From NCBI GenBank assembly GCA_003263845.1, contig JYJN01000035.1:1-64000 (forward strand): a DNA stretch of 64,000 bases, read 5' to 3'. Within the stretch, counting starts at the first letter, position 1. Each line of letters begins with the position of its first letter. This stretch comes from Vibrio aestivus (GTDB taxonomy: Bacteria; Pseudomonadota; Gammaproteobacteria; Enterobacterales; Vibrionaceae). The notes under the pieces are model-generated. The model saw nothing but the letters and a program-made list of their open reading frames with translations, searched no databases and had not been told where the DNA came from. The position numbers and the translations under genes were made by a program. Of this stretch, positions 10,169 to 20,068 are shown piece by piece.

Positions 10169-11920
10169 ATGGCAGGACACATCCCACGTAGCTTTATCGA
10201 TGACCTCCTCGCTCGACTTGATATCGTCGATATCATTGACGCACGCGTAAAACTTAAGAAAAAAGGCAAAAACTACAGCGCCTGTTGCCCTTTCCACAAC
10301 GAAAAAACACCCTCATTCAGCGTAAGCCAAGAAAAGCAGTTCTATCACTGTTTTGGTTGCGGAGCGCATGGTAATGCCATCGACTTCGTCATGGAATATG
10401 AGCGCCTAGAGTTTGTTGAAGCGATTGAAGAACTTGCGTCTTTCTTAGGACTTGATGTTCCTAGAGAGCAACGTAGTGGCGGTTATAGCACTCAACCAAG
10501 AGCCAATACCGAACAAAAACGTAACCTTTACGACATGATGGGCAGCATTGCTCAGTTCTATCAAAATCAATTAAAGGCCGCGAGCAGCAAGGTGGCGATT
10601 GATTACCTGAAAGAGCGTGGCCTCTCGGGTGAAATCGTTCAAAAATTTGGTATTGGTTATGTGGCTGATGAGTGGGACCTAGTTCGTAAGAACTTTGGCC
10701 AACAGAAAGATGCTCAAGACATGCTCGTCGCTGGCGGCATGCTTATCGAAAACGACAAAGGCAATCGCTACGATCGTTTTCGCGGCCGTGTCATGTTCCC
10801 AATTCGTGATCGACGCGGGCGTGTTATCGGGTTTGGTGGACGCGTTCTCGGCGATGGGACACCCAAGTATCTCAACTCGCCTGAAACGCCAATCTTCCAT
10901 AAGGGTAAAGAGCTTTATGGCTTGTATGAAGTAATGCAAGCCTACCGCGAGCCGCCACAAGTGCTTGTCGTTGAAGGTTATATGGATGTTGTCGCGCTGG
11001 CGCAATATGGTGTGGATTACTCTGTTGCCTCATTGGGTACATCGACGACAGGCGATCATATCCAACTATTATTCCGTCAAACCAACACTGTTGTGTGCTG
11101 TTATGATGGAGATAGAGCCGGTAAAGAGGCAGCTTGGCGTGCTCTAGAAAATGCACTGCAATATCTAAAAACTGGCAACACATTAAAATTCCTATTTTTG
11201 CCCGATGGCGAAGATCCAGATAGCTACATTCGAAAGCATGGTAAAGAAGCCTTTGAACAACAAGTTCAACAAGCCACACCACTCTCAAGCTATCTGTTTG
11301 AAAACTTGATCGAGTTACACCAGATAAACTTGGGAACAACGGAAGGTAAATCCGCACTTCGCGCGCATGCGAGTGGCCTGATCGACAAGATCCCAGATAT
11401 CTACTTCCAAGAGTTACTGGAAAAACTGCTCGATGAAAGAACCGGATTTGACAACCAATTACGTCAGTCTCGAAAGGCTGTAAAAGAAACGCGACCTCAG
11501 CCACATAAAGAGATTAAGCGCACACCGATGCGCGAAGTAATTGCTTTGCTAATCCAAAATCCGAGCTATGCTGAAATGGTACCTGATCTCTCCAGTGTGA
11601 GAGAGATATCATTACCGGGGCTAACTTTATTGGTCGAGGTGCTTGAATATTGTCAAGCGCGTCCCCATATCAACACCGGCCAACTGCTAGAAAGCTGGCG
11701 AAATAGGCAACATGAGACACTTCTGTCTCGTCTCGCGGGCTGGGAGATCCCCCTCGATGAAGACAATCAAGAAGATATATTTTTAGATTCATTGGACAAG
11801 ATTCTTGCCCAATGCGTCGAAAAACAAATTGAAAACCTGCAAGCTAAAGATAGAAGTGTCGGTTTATCAACCGAAGAAAGAAGGGAGCTGCTAGCTTTGA
11901 TGCTAGATTTGAAAGCGTAA
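10169..11920 (+). CDS. dnaG: DNA primase
   Basis: Synthesises RNA primers at the replication fork. The 583 residues show an N-terminal CHC2 zinc finger (Cys40, His43, Cys61, Cys64), the RNA-polymerase core and a Toprim domain with VVEGYMDV near 270 and YDGDRAGK near 310. A C-terminal helicase-binding domain follows. The start MAGHIPRSFIDDLL is the family N-terminus. It is third gene of the rpsU operon, with 111 bp before it and 98 bp to rpoD, room for internal promoters known in other species. Confidence 0.97.
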   Translation: MAGHIPRSFIDDLLARLDIVDIIDARVKLKKKGKNYSACCPFHNEKTPSFSVSQEKQFYHCFGCGAHGNAIDFVMEYERLEFVEAIEELASFLGLDVPREQRSGGYSTQPRANTEQKRNLYDMMGSIAQFYQNQLKAASSKVAIDYLKERGLSGEIVQKFGIGYVADEWDLVRKNFGQQKDAQDMLVAGGMLIENDKGNRYDRFRGRVMFPIRDRRGRVIGFGGRVLGDGTPKYLNSPETPIFHKGKELYGLYEVMQAYREPPQVLVVEGYMDVVALAQYGVDYSVASLGTSTTGDHIQLLFRQTNTVVCCYDGDRAGKEAAWRALENALQYLKTGNTLKFLFLPDGEDPDSYIRKHGKEAFEQQVQQATPLSSYLFENLIELHQINLGTTEGKSALRAHASGLIDKIPDIYFQELLEKLLDERTGFDNQLRQSRKAVKETRPQPHKEIKRTPMREVIALLIQNPSYAEMVPDLSSVREISLPGLTLLVEVLEYCQARPHINTGQLLESWRNRQHETLLSRLAGWEIPLDEDNQEDIFLDSLDKILAQCVEKQIENLQAKDRSVGLSTEERRELLALMLDLKA

Positions 11921-12018
11921 CCCTGTCTGATTAGTCAGCAATGAATAAATTTGTTAGTATTCGTGGTTTGCAATTCGCATACTAAATCCGTCACCAGATA
12001 CGAAGTTGGATACCGTCT

Positions 12019-13872
12019 ATGGATCAAAATCCGCAGTCACAGCTAAAAACACTTGTCATTAAAGGCAAAGAACAAGGCTATCTGACCTACGCAGAAGTAA
12101 ACGACCACCTACCAGCAGAGATCGTAGACTCTGAACAGGTAGAAGACATCATTCAGATGATCAACGACATGGGTATCAAGGTAGTAGAAACTGCACCTGA
12201 TGCTGATGATCTTGCACTCAATGATGATGACACCATTACAGATGAAGACGCTGCTGAAGCTGCAGCGGCTGCGCTTTCTAGTGTAGAAAATGAAATTGGC
12301 CGTACCACTGACCCAGTTCGCATGTACATGCGTGAAATGGGTACCGTTGAGCTACTGACTCGTGAAGGCGAGATCGACATTGCGAAACGTATTGAAGATG
12401 GTATCAACCAAGTTCAGCTTTCTGTTGCTGAATACCCAGGTACTATCCCTTACATCTTAGAGCAGTTTGACAAAGTTCAAGCTGAAGAGCTGCGTTTAAC
12501 GGATCTTATTAACGGCTTCGTTGACCCAGATGATGATGGTACAGCAGCACCAACAGCAACGCATATCGGCTCTGAACTTGCTGAAGCAGAACTTGCTGAA
12601 GAAGATGAAGAAGACGCAGAAGATTCTGAAGATTCAGAGGACGAAGAAGAGGAAGATACAGGTATTGATCCTGAACTTGCTCTGGAGAAGTTCACTGAAC
12701 TACGTAACACGTACCAAAACCTTCAGCTTGCAATCAATGAGCACGGTGCTGAGAGCGAAAAAGCGTCTCAAGCAACCGGACTTGTTCAAGAGGTATTCAA
12801 AGAGTTCCGCTTAACGCCGAAACAGTTCGATTACCTAGTTAATGAACTGCGTACTTCGATGGACCGCGTGCGTACTCAAGAACGTTTGATCATGCGTCAA
12901 ACTGTTGAATACGGCAAAATGCCGAAGAAATCGTTCATCGCACTATTCACAGGCAACGAGTCAAGCGAAGCTTGGTTAGATGAAGTATTAGCTTCAGACA
13001 AGCCATACGCAGAGAAAGTAAAGCGCAACGAAGATGACATTCGTCGTAGCATTCAAAAGCTGAAGATCATTGAAGAAGAAACTTCTTTAACCGTTCAAAG
13101 CATCAAAGATATCAGCCGTCGTATGTCTATCGGTGAAGCGAAAGCTCGCCGTGCGAAGAAAGAGATGGTTGAAGCGAACTTACGTCTAGTAATCTCTATC
13201 GCTAAGAAATACACCAACCGTGGCCTACAGTTCTTGGATCTGATCCAAGAAGGTAACATCGGTCTTATGAAAGCGGTAGACAAATTCGAATACCGTCGTG
13301 GTTACAAGTTCTCGACTTACGCAACGTGGTGGATCCGTCAGGCAATCACACGTTCAATCGCAGACCAAGCACGTACGATTCGTATTCCGGTACACATGAT
13401 CGAAACGATCAACAAGCTAAACCGTATCTCGCGTCAAATGCTACAAGAGATGGGTCGTGAGCCGTTACCGGAAGAGTTGGCAGAGCGTATGCAAATGCCA
13501 GAAGACAAGATTCGTAAAGTTCTGAAAATCGCTAAAGAGCCAATCTCAATGGAGACACCAATCGGTGACGACGAAGATTCGCATCTAGGTGATTTCATCG
13601 AAGATACAACGCTAGAACTACCGTTAGACTCAGCAACATCTGGCAGCCTGAAAGTGGCAACGAAAGATGTTCTGGCTGGCCTAACGCCACGTGAAGCAAA
13701 AGTACTTCGTATGCGTTTCGGTATCGACATGAACACTGACCACACTCTAGAAGAGGTAGGTAAGCAGTTCGATGTTACTCGTGAGCGTATCCGTCAGATC
13801 GAAGCGAAAGCACTGCGTAAACTTCGTCACCCAAGCCGCTCAGAAACACTGCGCAGCTTCCTAGACGAGTAA
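12019..13872 (+). CDS. rpoD: RNA polymerase primary sigma factor RpoD (sigma-70)
   Basis: Housekeeping sigma factor, 617 residues. Region 1.1 is N-terminal, region 1.2 starts near [16 protein letters not shown], and a highly acidic non-conserved insert lies at about residues 193-215. Region 2 ([34 protein letters not shown], with the [10 protein letters not shown] -10 reader) and region 4 ([30 protein letters not shown]) are intact. A strong terminator follows directly. Confidence 0.98.
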   Translation: MDQNPQSQLKTLVIKGKEQGYLTYAEVNDHLPAEIVDSEQVEDIIQMINDMGIKVVETAPDADDLALNDDDTITDEDAAEAAAAALSSVENEIGRTTDPVRMYMREMGTVELLTREGEIDIAKRIEDGINQVQLSVAEYPGTIPYILEQFDKVQAEELRLTDLINGFVDPDDDGTAAPTATHIGSELAEAELAEEDEEDAEDSEDSEDEEEEDTGIDPELALEKFTELRNTYQNLQLAINEHGAESEKASQATGLVQEVFKEFRLTPKQFDYLVNELRTSMDRVRTQERLIMRQTVEYGKMPKKSFIALFTGNESSEAWLDEVLASDKPYAEKVKRNEDDIRRSIQKLKIIEEETSLTVQSIKDISRRMSIGEAKARRAKKEMVEANLRLVISIAKKYTNRGLQFLDLIQEGNIGLMKAVDKFEYRRGYKFSTYATWWIRQAITRSIADQARTIRIPVHMIETINKLNRISRQMLQEMGREPLPEELAERMQMPEDKIRKVLKIAKEPISMETPIGDDEDSHLGDFIEDTTLELPLDSATSGSLKVATKDVLAGLTPREAKVLRMRFGIDMNTDHTLEEVGKQFDVTRERIRQIEAKALRKLRHPSRSETLRSFLDE

Positions 13873-13901
13873 GCCGGTTCAAGACGAACAACGAACTGAA
13901 T

Positions 13902-13932
13902 AAAAAGGTGAGCACATGCTCACCTTTTTTGT
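13902..13932 (+). terminator. Rho-independent terminator of the rpoD operon
   Basis: Perfect stem AAAGGTGAGCA / TGCTCACCTTT with a very short loop and a T6 tail, 30 bp after the rpoD stop. Confidence 0.9.
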
Positions 13933-14028
13933 TCGCACAGCATTTAAGTGGATAAAAACTAAGCGCAATTGCCATGGTTAGTGGGTAGACACCTTCCATT
14001 GCATCCCCTATAATCATTCACCTAATTT

Positions 14029-14104
14029 GGCCCCTTAGCTCAGTGGTTAGAGCAGTCGACTCATAATCGATTGGTCCGCAGTTCAAGTCTGCGAGGGGCC
14101 ACCA
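14029..14104 (+). tRNA. tRNA-Ile2 (CAT, lysidine type)
   Basis: 76-nt cloverleaf with encoded CCA; acceptor stem GGCCCCT / AGGGGCC; anticodon loop CTCATAA giving anticodon CAT. Overall sequence matches E. coli ileX closely (GGCCCCTTAGCTCAGTGG start), which is also near rpoD. C34 is converted to lysidine by TilS so the tRNA reads AUA. Automated tools often label it tRNA-Met. In V. cholerae the tRNA here is the insertion point of VSP-II. Confidence 0.93.
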
Positions 14105-14110
14105 AATTTG

Positions 14111-14148
14111 AAAAGGCGTAGCAGGTTAATCCCTACTACGCCTTTTTG
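14111..14148 (+). terminator. Terminator after tRNA-Ile2
   Basis: Stem AAAAGGCGTAG / CTACGCCTTTTT with an interrupted apical region, 7 bp after the tRNA. It may also serve the converging chemoreceptor gene. Confidence 0.8.
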
Positions 14149-14181
14149 CATTTTGTGCTAAGAGTGCTGTTAGTTTTCCTA

Positions 14182-15816
14182 TTAAGCTAACTTAAATCGG
14201 TTGATCATATCCACCAACACCGTTGAAACCTTATGCAGTGACTGACTTGCACTCGCCATTTGATTCGACTCTTCCGATACCGATGCCGACATATCCCTTA
14301 AGCTCACCACATTCCGGTTAATATCATTCACCGTAACCGTTTGTTCTTCAGCTGCCGTCGCGATATGTTCATTCATTGCTTCGATCGTTTGAACTTCACT
14401 ATCTATGGTATTCAATGCTTCTGTCGCTTTTTCGGATAGAGCAGCAACATCGTTCGCTTTATCAAAACCTTTTGCCATCAGTTTTACAACATCTTCAGAG
14501 CCAACCTGAAGCTTCTCTACAATAGACTGAATCTCTAAAGTTGACTCTTGAGTTCGAACAGACAGAGTACGAACTTCATCCGCCACTACAGCAAAACCTC
14601 TACCTTGCTCACCGGCTCGCGCTGCTTCGATTGCTGCATTAAGGGCGAGCAAGTTAGTTTGTTCAGCCACCCCTCTTATTACCTCCAAAACGGTATCGAC
14701 ATTTTTCGCATCTGCCGACAGTTGACCAACAACATCACTCGCACTGTGCATATCAGAAGCTAGTTCTTTCGATTGGTCCATATTCTGACCGACAATAGAC
14801 TGACTGTTATGAGTTTCTTTTGCCGCAAGTTGACTCGCATCGTTTGCCTCAACGGTGCGACCTGCTACTTCCTCTACAGTGGCTAACATTTGTGTCATTG
14901 CCGTCGCGAGTTGGTCTACATCGTTTTGTTGCTGGGCCAAGCTGTCATCTATTGCGTGGACGGAATGATGCATTTGACTCACTGAGCTAGAAACTTGTGA
15001 AGCTGAGTCGCTCACAGAGATCATGATTGATTGAATTGAACCAACGAACTGATTGAAATATCTTGCTAGGTCGCGCAACTCTGAACTACCTTCTTCGACA
15101 AGGCGCTGGGTAAGATCTCCTTCGCCTTTGGAAAGGTTTTCCATCGCTTTCACAGTTCGCTTCAATGGTGATGTAATGGTTTTAATAAAAAAGGCAACGA
15201 CAGTTGATAGGGCAATCAAGATCATGGTGGCATTAGTTAAAGAGATCCACTCTGCTCTTTCAATATCACCTTGTAGTGCCTCCATATTGATCCCACTACC
15301 GATCATCCACTGCCAAGGAGAGAAAAAGGCTGCATAACTGGTTTTCGGATCTGTTGTACCTTTATCGGGATTGGCCCATTCATAGTCAACAAAACCTCCA
15401 CCAGCATATGCAGACTGATACAGCTCTCTGACAAACTTCTTACCCGTAGTATCGCTAAGCTCCATTATATTCTTGCCAATCAGTGACTGGACTCCTGACG
15501 CTATTTGAACCCCGACTTTATCGGCAACAAAAATATAGTTACCGCCATCAAAACGCATCGAAGAGATGGCCGAAAGAGCACGTTGCTGTGCTTGTTCGGT
15601 TGTAAGTTTTCCTGATATTGATTGCTCATGATAGTAAGCAACAATGCCTTGCGCACTTTCCACCAAGGCAATGACACCCTTCTCATAATTATCTCGCATT
15701 AAATCGCGTGTTTTGATCGCATCAAGTACCACACACGCTAGCAAGCCAATGGCAAAGAGCGCCAAAATTGACCACGCCCTTGTCGCGATAGACACCTTGT
15801 GAATCTTATCTAACAT
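14182..15816 (-). CDS. Methyl-accepting chemotaxis protein with single Cache domain
   Basis: Transmembrane chemoreceptor, 544 residues. TM1 is at about residues 12-32, then a periplasmic single Cache (sCache_2) domain with [14 protein letters not shown] and [14 protein letters not shown]2 near 190-210, a HAMP linker and an MA signalling domain. The hairpin tip reads [38 protein letters not shown]. The start [10 protein letters not shown] follows a Shine-Dalgarno AGGGGGA; an upstream extension is rejected. The ligand is unknown; relatives often sense small carboxylates. It lies between tRNA-Ile2 and the unknown two-gene cassette. Confidence 0.93.
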   Translation of the reverse strand: MLDKIHKVSIATRAWSILALFAIGLLACVVLDAIKTRDLMRDNYEKGVIALVESAQGIVAYYHEQSISGKLTTEQAQQRALSAISSMRFDGGNYIFVADKVGVQIASGVQSLIGKNIMELSDTTGKKFVRELYQSAYAGGGFVDYEWANPDKGTTDPKTSYAAFFSPWQWMIGSGINMEALQGDIERAEWISLTNATMILIALSTVVAFFIKTITSPLKRTVKAMENLSKGEGDLTQRLVEEGSSELRDLARYFNQFVGSIQSIMISVSDSASQVSSSVSQMHHSVHAIDDSLAQQQNDVDQLATAMTQMLATVEEVAGRTVEANDASQLAAKETHNSQSIVGQNMDQSKELASDMHSASDVVGQLSADAKNVDTVLEVIRGVAEQTNLLALNAAIEAARAGEQGRGFAVVADEVRTLSVRTQESTLEIQSIVEKLQVGSEDVVKLMAKGFDKANDVAALSEKATEALNTIDSEVQTIEAMNEHIATAAEEQTVTVNDINRNVVSLRDMSASVSEESNQMASASQSLHKVSTVLVDMINRFKLA

Positions 15817-16069
15817 CTTAATCCCCCTAATCTTATATAACGATCTCGTTAATAATCTCACTAGAAGGTAGCAGGTAGATTCGACTGCAAGTCGTCAACC
15901 ATTCACATATTTGATGATAGTTGAGCCAGTTGATAAATAAGACAATATAAATACATGAGAATACAGCGCGTGCCCATTTAGGGTATATAGACGATTATTA
16001 GATATAAAAAAACAAACCGATAACAATTAGAAATAAGATAATTTTATTGCTCACGCTCTTAATAATAAG

Positions 16070-17461
16070 ATGAAAGCAAAGCGTTACTTTTTGATTTTTC
16101 GTAAAGTAATGCTATTCAAAGGATTGATAGGTCAAACAACAATGCCCTCATATGGAACTGTCACGGTAAGAACCTTCTCGCCCATTAGAACGCCACTGAA
16201 TACACATAGCGAACTTAGGGCGTCTATGTCAGCAGATGAGCATCAAGATCTAAAACATCAATTAGAGGATATACTTTTACCTCACTTCGCACGTTTTGAT
16301 GGTAATGTCTCGAATGGCTATACCAACATCAATAGTGATAATCACCCATATTTCTTTCAACCGATTTATTCGGGGCATGTCGACCTTATTGATTTCGATG
16401 GCTTGATTACCCAACGGCAAGAGTATTCGTGGTGGAAGCACTCGCTACTAAAACAGTGCGTTATTCATTTCTTTGACGATTCGATAGCGATACTCGAAAT
16501 GCAAATTGATATCTCTATAAATAGTGAGCAGGAAGCTGAGTATTTTGGTTCAGGCGAGCTCGACAGCGATCTAACACAGCTAATCAAGCAGCTCTACAAT
16601 ACCTCTATCTATCCTAAGTTTGGGTTAGTCTCCGATGCACTTAACGCCAAGCAGCTTATCAATGTCATTCAACCGAAGGATTTTAAGATCTTTAATGACA
16701 TCAACTATAACGATAAGACGCCAAGTGATGAGGCCGTGCTTTGGAGTGGTAGAGTCATCTTCCAGCCACCGAACAGCCCTCTTCAACAGCAAACTATGCT
16801 CAAGCAATGGGTTGGCGCAGAAGATGACGTCGAGATAGATCGTCACTACATTGGTTCGGGTAACTCCTTAGTTGTCGAGTACAAAGAGATAGATTCTTGG
16901 TCACGAGTACAACGCATTTGCCAAGCGTATAATGCAATCTTGTATCTCCTTAATACCAAGCTAAAACAAAAGTATTCCCAGCTAGCCCAATATGACGAAA
17001 AACGAAACACACGTAAAAGGAAGTTGAATAACCTACTCAGGCAATCAATACGCTCTCTCGAACACATTGAATTTTGTAAGCTGGAATTTAATGATGCACA
17101 TATTGGAACCCAAGCTTATCGGTCTGTACTGCTCAGTGAAATCGTTGAGGCATGGCAACTCAATCAGCTACAAGAACTGACAATTAAGCGAGCTAATCTC
17201 ATCAAGTCGAGAATTGATGCTATGTTAGAAGAACAGCAAGCTGCTATTAATAAAACAGTAGAGTATCTACTTTCTGGGATTGGTTGTTTGGCGATCATTG
17301 ATTTGATGATAAGCCTAGTCTCTACTTCTAAATCACTGGAAGAGGATCATGTGCCCGGATTATTTGATCTGTTTCGATCAATGCCGCAAGATGGCTCTTC
17401 TTGGTTATCAGTTCTGCTAGTTATTGGTATCTTTATTTATCTCTACCGAATTAGGACTTAG
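16070..17461 (+). CDS. Uncharacterised membrane-anchored protein (coiled coil plus two C-terminal TM helices)
   Basis: No family recognised. Up to 463 residues. No good Shine-Dalgarno precedes ATG 16070; starts at 16109 and 16142 (MPSYGTVTVRTF) are also possible. About 270 residues of soluble sequence, rich in aromatic and acidic residues, are followed by a long charged helical stretch (about 275-397), a membrane helix at about 399-418, a short loop, and a last helix at about 443-461 ending YLYRIRT. This soluble domain, long helix and two TM layout resembles CorA or RMND1-type proteins, but no GMN motif is present, so that is only topology. The next gene starts 5 bp later, indicating co-transcription. 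Confidence 0.72.
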   Translation: MKAKRYFLIFRKVMLFKGLIGQTTMPSYGTVTVRTFSPIRTPLNTHSELRASMSADEHQDLKHQLEDILLPHFARFDGNVSNGYTNINSDNHPYFFQPIYSGHVDLIDFDGLITQRQEYSWWKHSLLKQCVIHFFDDSIAILEMQIDISINSEQEAEYFGSGELDSDLTQLIKQLYNTSIYPKFGLVSDALNAKQLINVIQPKDFKIFNDINYNDKTPSDEAVLWSGRVIFQPPNSPLQQQTMLKQWVGAEDDVEIDRHYIGSGNSLVVEYKEIDSWSRVQRICQAYNAILYLLNTKLKQKYSQLAQYDEKRNTRKRKLNNLLRQSIRSLEHIEFCKLEFNDAHIGTQAYRSVLLSEIVEAWQLNQLQELTIKRANLIKSRIDAMLEEQQAAINKTVEYLLSGIGCLAIIDLMISLVSTSKSLEEDHVPGLFDLFRSMPQDGSSWLSVLLVIGIFIYLYRIRT

Positions 17462-17466
17462 GCCCT

Positions 17467-17841
17467 ATGGAACAGACATCTCAGCGAATACGCTATATCG
17501 CGATTTTTACTGTCGAAGAAGGGGTGATTGACAAAGCATGCGATAAGCTTGGTCAGAAACTGTCCGAATCTTTTGGTGGTGTCACTGTCTACACCGGAGA
17601 GAACTGTAATGGTTTTTGGTCGAAAAACGCCAACGAGTATCTCACTCACTATAGTGCCGAAGTAAAAAAAGAACGAGTTATCATTGTACAACTTTCAGTG
17701 ATGCCCAATTCAGCCAAACAGGCTCTTGAAAGTTTGAAAATGAACATCACTCAGATCTGCAACGAGCTCAGTACTTCCACTCAATATGTGCATATCGAAA
17801 GCGAAACTGTCACCGCTCATCACTTCAAACTCACACCTTGA
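17467..17841 (+). CDS. Uncharacterised 124-residue protein, partner of the upstream membrane protein
   Basis: No family recognised with confidence. It is soluble, without signal peptide or membrane helix. Predicted alternating beta/alpha pattern: RIRYIAIFTVE (strand), VIDKACDKLGQKLSESF (helix), GGVTVYTGENCNGFW (strand and turn), ERVIIVQLSVMP (strand), AKQALESLKMNITQICNELS (helix), YVHIESETVTAHHF (strand). This would suit a ferredoxin-like fold, perhaps DUF3574-like, but that is a guess. The ATG is 5 bp after the stop of the preceding gene, so the two are probably one transcript ended by the hairpin at 17866-17887. Confidence 0.75.
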   Translation: MEQTSQRIRYIAIFTVEEGVIDKACDKLGQKLSESFGGVTVYTGENCNGFWSKNANEYLTHYSAEVKKERVIIVQLSVMPNSAKQALESLKMNITQICNELSTSTQYVHIESETVTAHHFKLTP

Positions 17842-17865
17842 AAATCATAAATACTCAACAATAAA

Positions 17866-17888
17866 AACGGGAGCTAAAGCTCCCGTTT
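17866..17888 (+). terminator. Terminator of the two-gene cassette
   Basis: Perfect stem AAACGGGAGCT / AGCTCCCGTTT with a two-base loop, about 25 bp after the 124-residue gene. Confidence 0.85.
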
Positions 17889-18076
17889 ATTCCAGATAGC
17901 AAAACGAAGGTTAAATTGACTTATATAGTTATGTGCGTTTACCCGCACTTTTTAATCTAGCAGTTTTATATGGAGCATAATAACTATTTCGTATGTTTTG
18001 TGAGCAATAAATTATTTAATCGTATGAAATAATATTTATTTCACCAACTACGACAACTAAGACGCAAATGAAACTG

Positions 18077-18121
18077 ATTTCATTAATCTGTCACAGACCA
18101 GTCATTGCATCCTCATCAAAC
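18077..18121 (+). promoter_or_regulatory. PhoB-like box upstream of olsF
   Basis: 18077-18094 matches the Pho-box consensus CTGTCATAWATCTGTCAY at 15 of 18 positions by my count. Half-sites recur every 11 bp: TTTCA 18078, TGTCA 18089, AGTCA 18100, CCTCA 18111. PhoB binds such 11-bp tandem repeats. Ornithine lipids typically replace phospholipids under phosphate limitation, which fits. Binding is inferred. Confidence 0.72.
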
Positions 18122-18181
18122 TGACTCCGAACTGTAAAGAAGCTTTCCTAGGATCAAACTGTCAAGTTAGCAGAGGTCATT

Positions 18182-19984
18182 ATGGAAACTATTAACCCTT
18201 TTCGTTTACCACGTGTCACACCTTTTGGTGTGGGTGAGAACATTGCCGAATGGGCAACAGGGCTAAGCAAACTAGGAAAGTACTACCATCAGCGCCCAGC
18301 AGGCTGTAGCACCGAAGAATTCCTACGGTTCACATTAGAAGTACTCGGCATCGATTATCAAATTTCTCGTGGCAGTTTAGATAATATTCCAAAATGTGGG
18401 GCTACCGTGATTGTTGCTAACCATCCGCTCGGATGTGTTGAAGGCGTCATTCTTGCCGAACTGCTTTTAATGATTCGTAAAGACATCAAAATACTCGCTA
18501 ACCAATATCTAAAAACCGTTCCTGAGTTAGAAAAGCTGTTCATCGGCGTGGATGTGTTTGACTCGGAAAGTGCGCATAAATCGAATATGAAGGCACTGAG
18601 AGATGCGAACCGCCATATGGAAGAAGGCGGCCTGCTGCTTATGTTCCCTGCTGGCGAAGTCTCTCACTTGGTGGGTGAAAAGCAGCCGCATCAAAAGAGA
18701 AAACAGCGATTAGAAGATAAAGATTGGAACCGCTCAGTGAGCATGCTGATCCACAAGCACAAAGCGGCGACAGTACCCGTTTACATTGACGGTGCTAATT
18801 CAAAGCCATTCTACCTCGCTGCTAAAATCCACCCTATGCTTCGCACCTTGATGCTCGGCAGAGAACTTCTCAATAAGCAGTCGACAGAAATCGGCCTGTC
18901 GATTGGTGATGTGATCAAATACAAAGAGATCAGACAGCTTTCAAACACACAGTTGGTTAACTACCTGAGATTGAATACTTACCTGCTTAATCGTCACGAT
19001 CAAAGTCCGCTGTCAGCCCACTCTGACCAAGAGTCCGAGCTATTGCCGGTTGCCAACCCTCTTCCTAGCAACGAGATCTTAGACGATATCAACAGGCTGC
19101 CAGAGAGTGATCATCTACTCACTAGTGGTGAGTTTGATGTCTACTGCACAAGTGCAGACAACATCCCTTCGCTGCTGCATGAAATTGGCAGAATGAGAGA
19201 AGTTAACTTCCGCGCGGTTGGTGAAGGCACTGGCCTTGCGATCGACATTGATGAGTTTGACCGTGACTATCAGCACCTGTTTGTTTGGAACAGAGAAAAG
19301 AATAACTTGGTGGGCGCCTATCGTTTAGGGTTTATCGACAAACTCATAGAGAAAAAGGGCCTTGATGGCCTCTACTCTCGCACTTTGTTTGACTACGATG
19401 ACGATTTCTTAAAAACCATGGGTAAATCAATCGAGATGGGACGCTCGGTTATTGCTCAGGAATACCAAAGAAGCATGAGCGCGTTGCTGCTTCTGTGGAA
19501 GGGGATTGCGACTTACGTTTCCAACAACCCTGACTATACTCACTTGTTTGGCCCAGTCAGTATCAGTAACGACTATAGCGATCATGCAAGAAAGCTGCTG
19601 ATCGATACAATCAAACTGCACTACTACGACGCTGATAGCTCCGAGTACGTCAAACCAACCAACCCTTGGCCAACGAGCGACAACGATTGGAACAGACAGC
19701 AGCTTTCCGCACTTGATGATCTGCAACTGCTCTCGCGCGTCATTTCCCGCTTGGACAAGGGTAAAACTGTGCCAGTCCTACTTAGACAATATCTGTCACT
19801 CAACGGCAAGATCGTCTCATTCAACATCGATCCAAATTTCAACAATGCTCTAGATGGCCTGATTGTCGTGGATCTTCGTGATGTTGAACCTAAAACCCTG
19901 GCGCGCTACATGGGTGTGGGCCAAGCCTACCGGTACCTTGAATACCATAGAGAAGAGCTCGAAGATCTCAGCTTAGTCAGTTGA
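18182..19984 (+). CDS. olsF: Bifunctional ornithine-lipid synthase OlsF
   Basis: Probable two-domain acyltransferase, 600 residues, making phosphorus-free ornithine lipids. The N-terminal PlsC-like half (about 1-290) has NHPLGCVEG at 80-88 and FPAGEVS at 155-161. The C-terminal GNAT-like half (about 305-590) carries the hemolysin/OlsB-type block EIGRMREVNFRAVGEGTG and the arrangement YRLGF...EMGRSVI. In OlsF of Serratia and V. cholerae VC0489 the C-terminal half N-acylates ornithine and the N-terminal half adds the second acyl chain. It lies next to glmS exactly as VC0489 lies near VC0487. A Pho-like box precedes it. Older annotations say 'hemolysin'. Confidence 0.88.
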   Translation: METINPFRLPRVTPFGVGENIAEWATGLSKLGKYYHQRPAGCSTEEFLRFTLEVLGIDYQISRGSLDNIPKCGATVIVANHPLGCVEGVILAELLLMIRKDIKILANQYLKTVPELEKLFIGVDVFDSESAHKSNMKALRDANRHMEEGGLLLMFPAGEVSHLVGEKQPHQKRKQRLEDKDWNRSVSMLIHKHKAATVPVYIDGANSKPFYLAAKIHPMLRTLMLGRELLNKQSTEIGLSIGDVIKYKEIRQLSNTQLVNYLRLNTYLLNRHDQSPLSAHSDQESELLPVANPLPSNEILDDINRLPESDHLLTSGEFDVYCTSADNIPSLLHEIGRMREVNFRAVGEGTGLAIDIDEFDRDYQHLFVWNREKNNLVGAYRLGFIDKLIEKKGLDGLYSRTLFDYDDDFLKTMGKSIEMGRSVIAQEYQRSMSALLLLWKGIATYVSNNPDYTHLFGPVSISNDYSDHARKLLIDTIKLHYYDADSSEYVKPTNPWPTSDNDWNRQQLSALDDLQLLSRVISRLDKGKTVPVLLRQYLSLNGKIVSFNIDPNFNNALDGLIVVDLRDVEPKTLARYMGVGQAYRYLEYHREELEDLSLVS

Positions 19985-20008
19985 TAATTCTTAGGCGTTA
20001 GAAACTCA

Positions 20009-20034
20009 AAGGCGAGCAACCTGCTCGCCTGTTT
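20009..20034. terminator. Terminator between olsF and glmS
   Basis: Stem GGCGAGCA / TGCTCGCC with a three-base loop between converging genes. The flanking T-run is weak. Confidence 0.7.
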
Positions 20035-20068
20035 ATCATCGGAAGTTAAGCGATTATGTCAAAGGAAA

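Noticed and set aside
12477..12710. Ser-rich minus-strand ORF inside rpoD
   Set aside because: It is the antisense of the acidic Asp/Glu insert of sigma-70, which reads as poly-Ser by codon complementarity.
14029..14104. Annotation of the CAT-anticodon tRNA as elongator tRNA-Met
   Set aside because: The acceptor and arm sequences match E. coli ileX/tRNA-Ile2, whose C34 becomes lysidine; the rpoD neighbourhood agrees.
14105..18181. Integrase or att repeat for a tRNA-borne island
   Set aside because: No integrase gene and no second copy of the tRNA-Ile2 3' end was found by eye in this interval, so island borders are not annotated.
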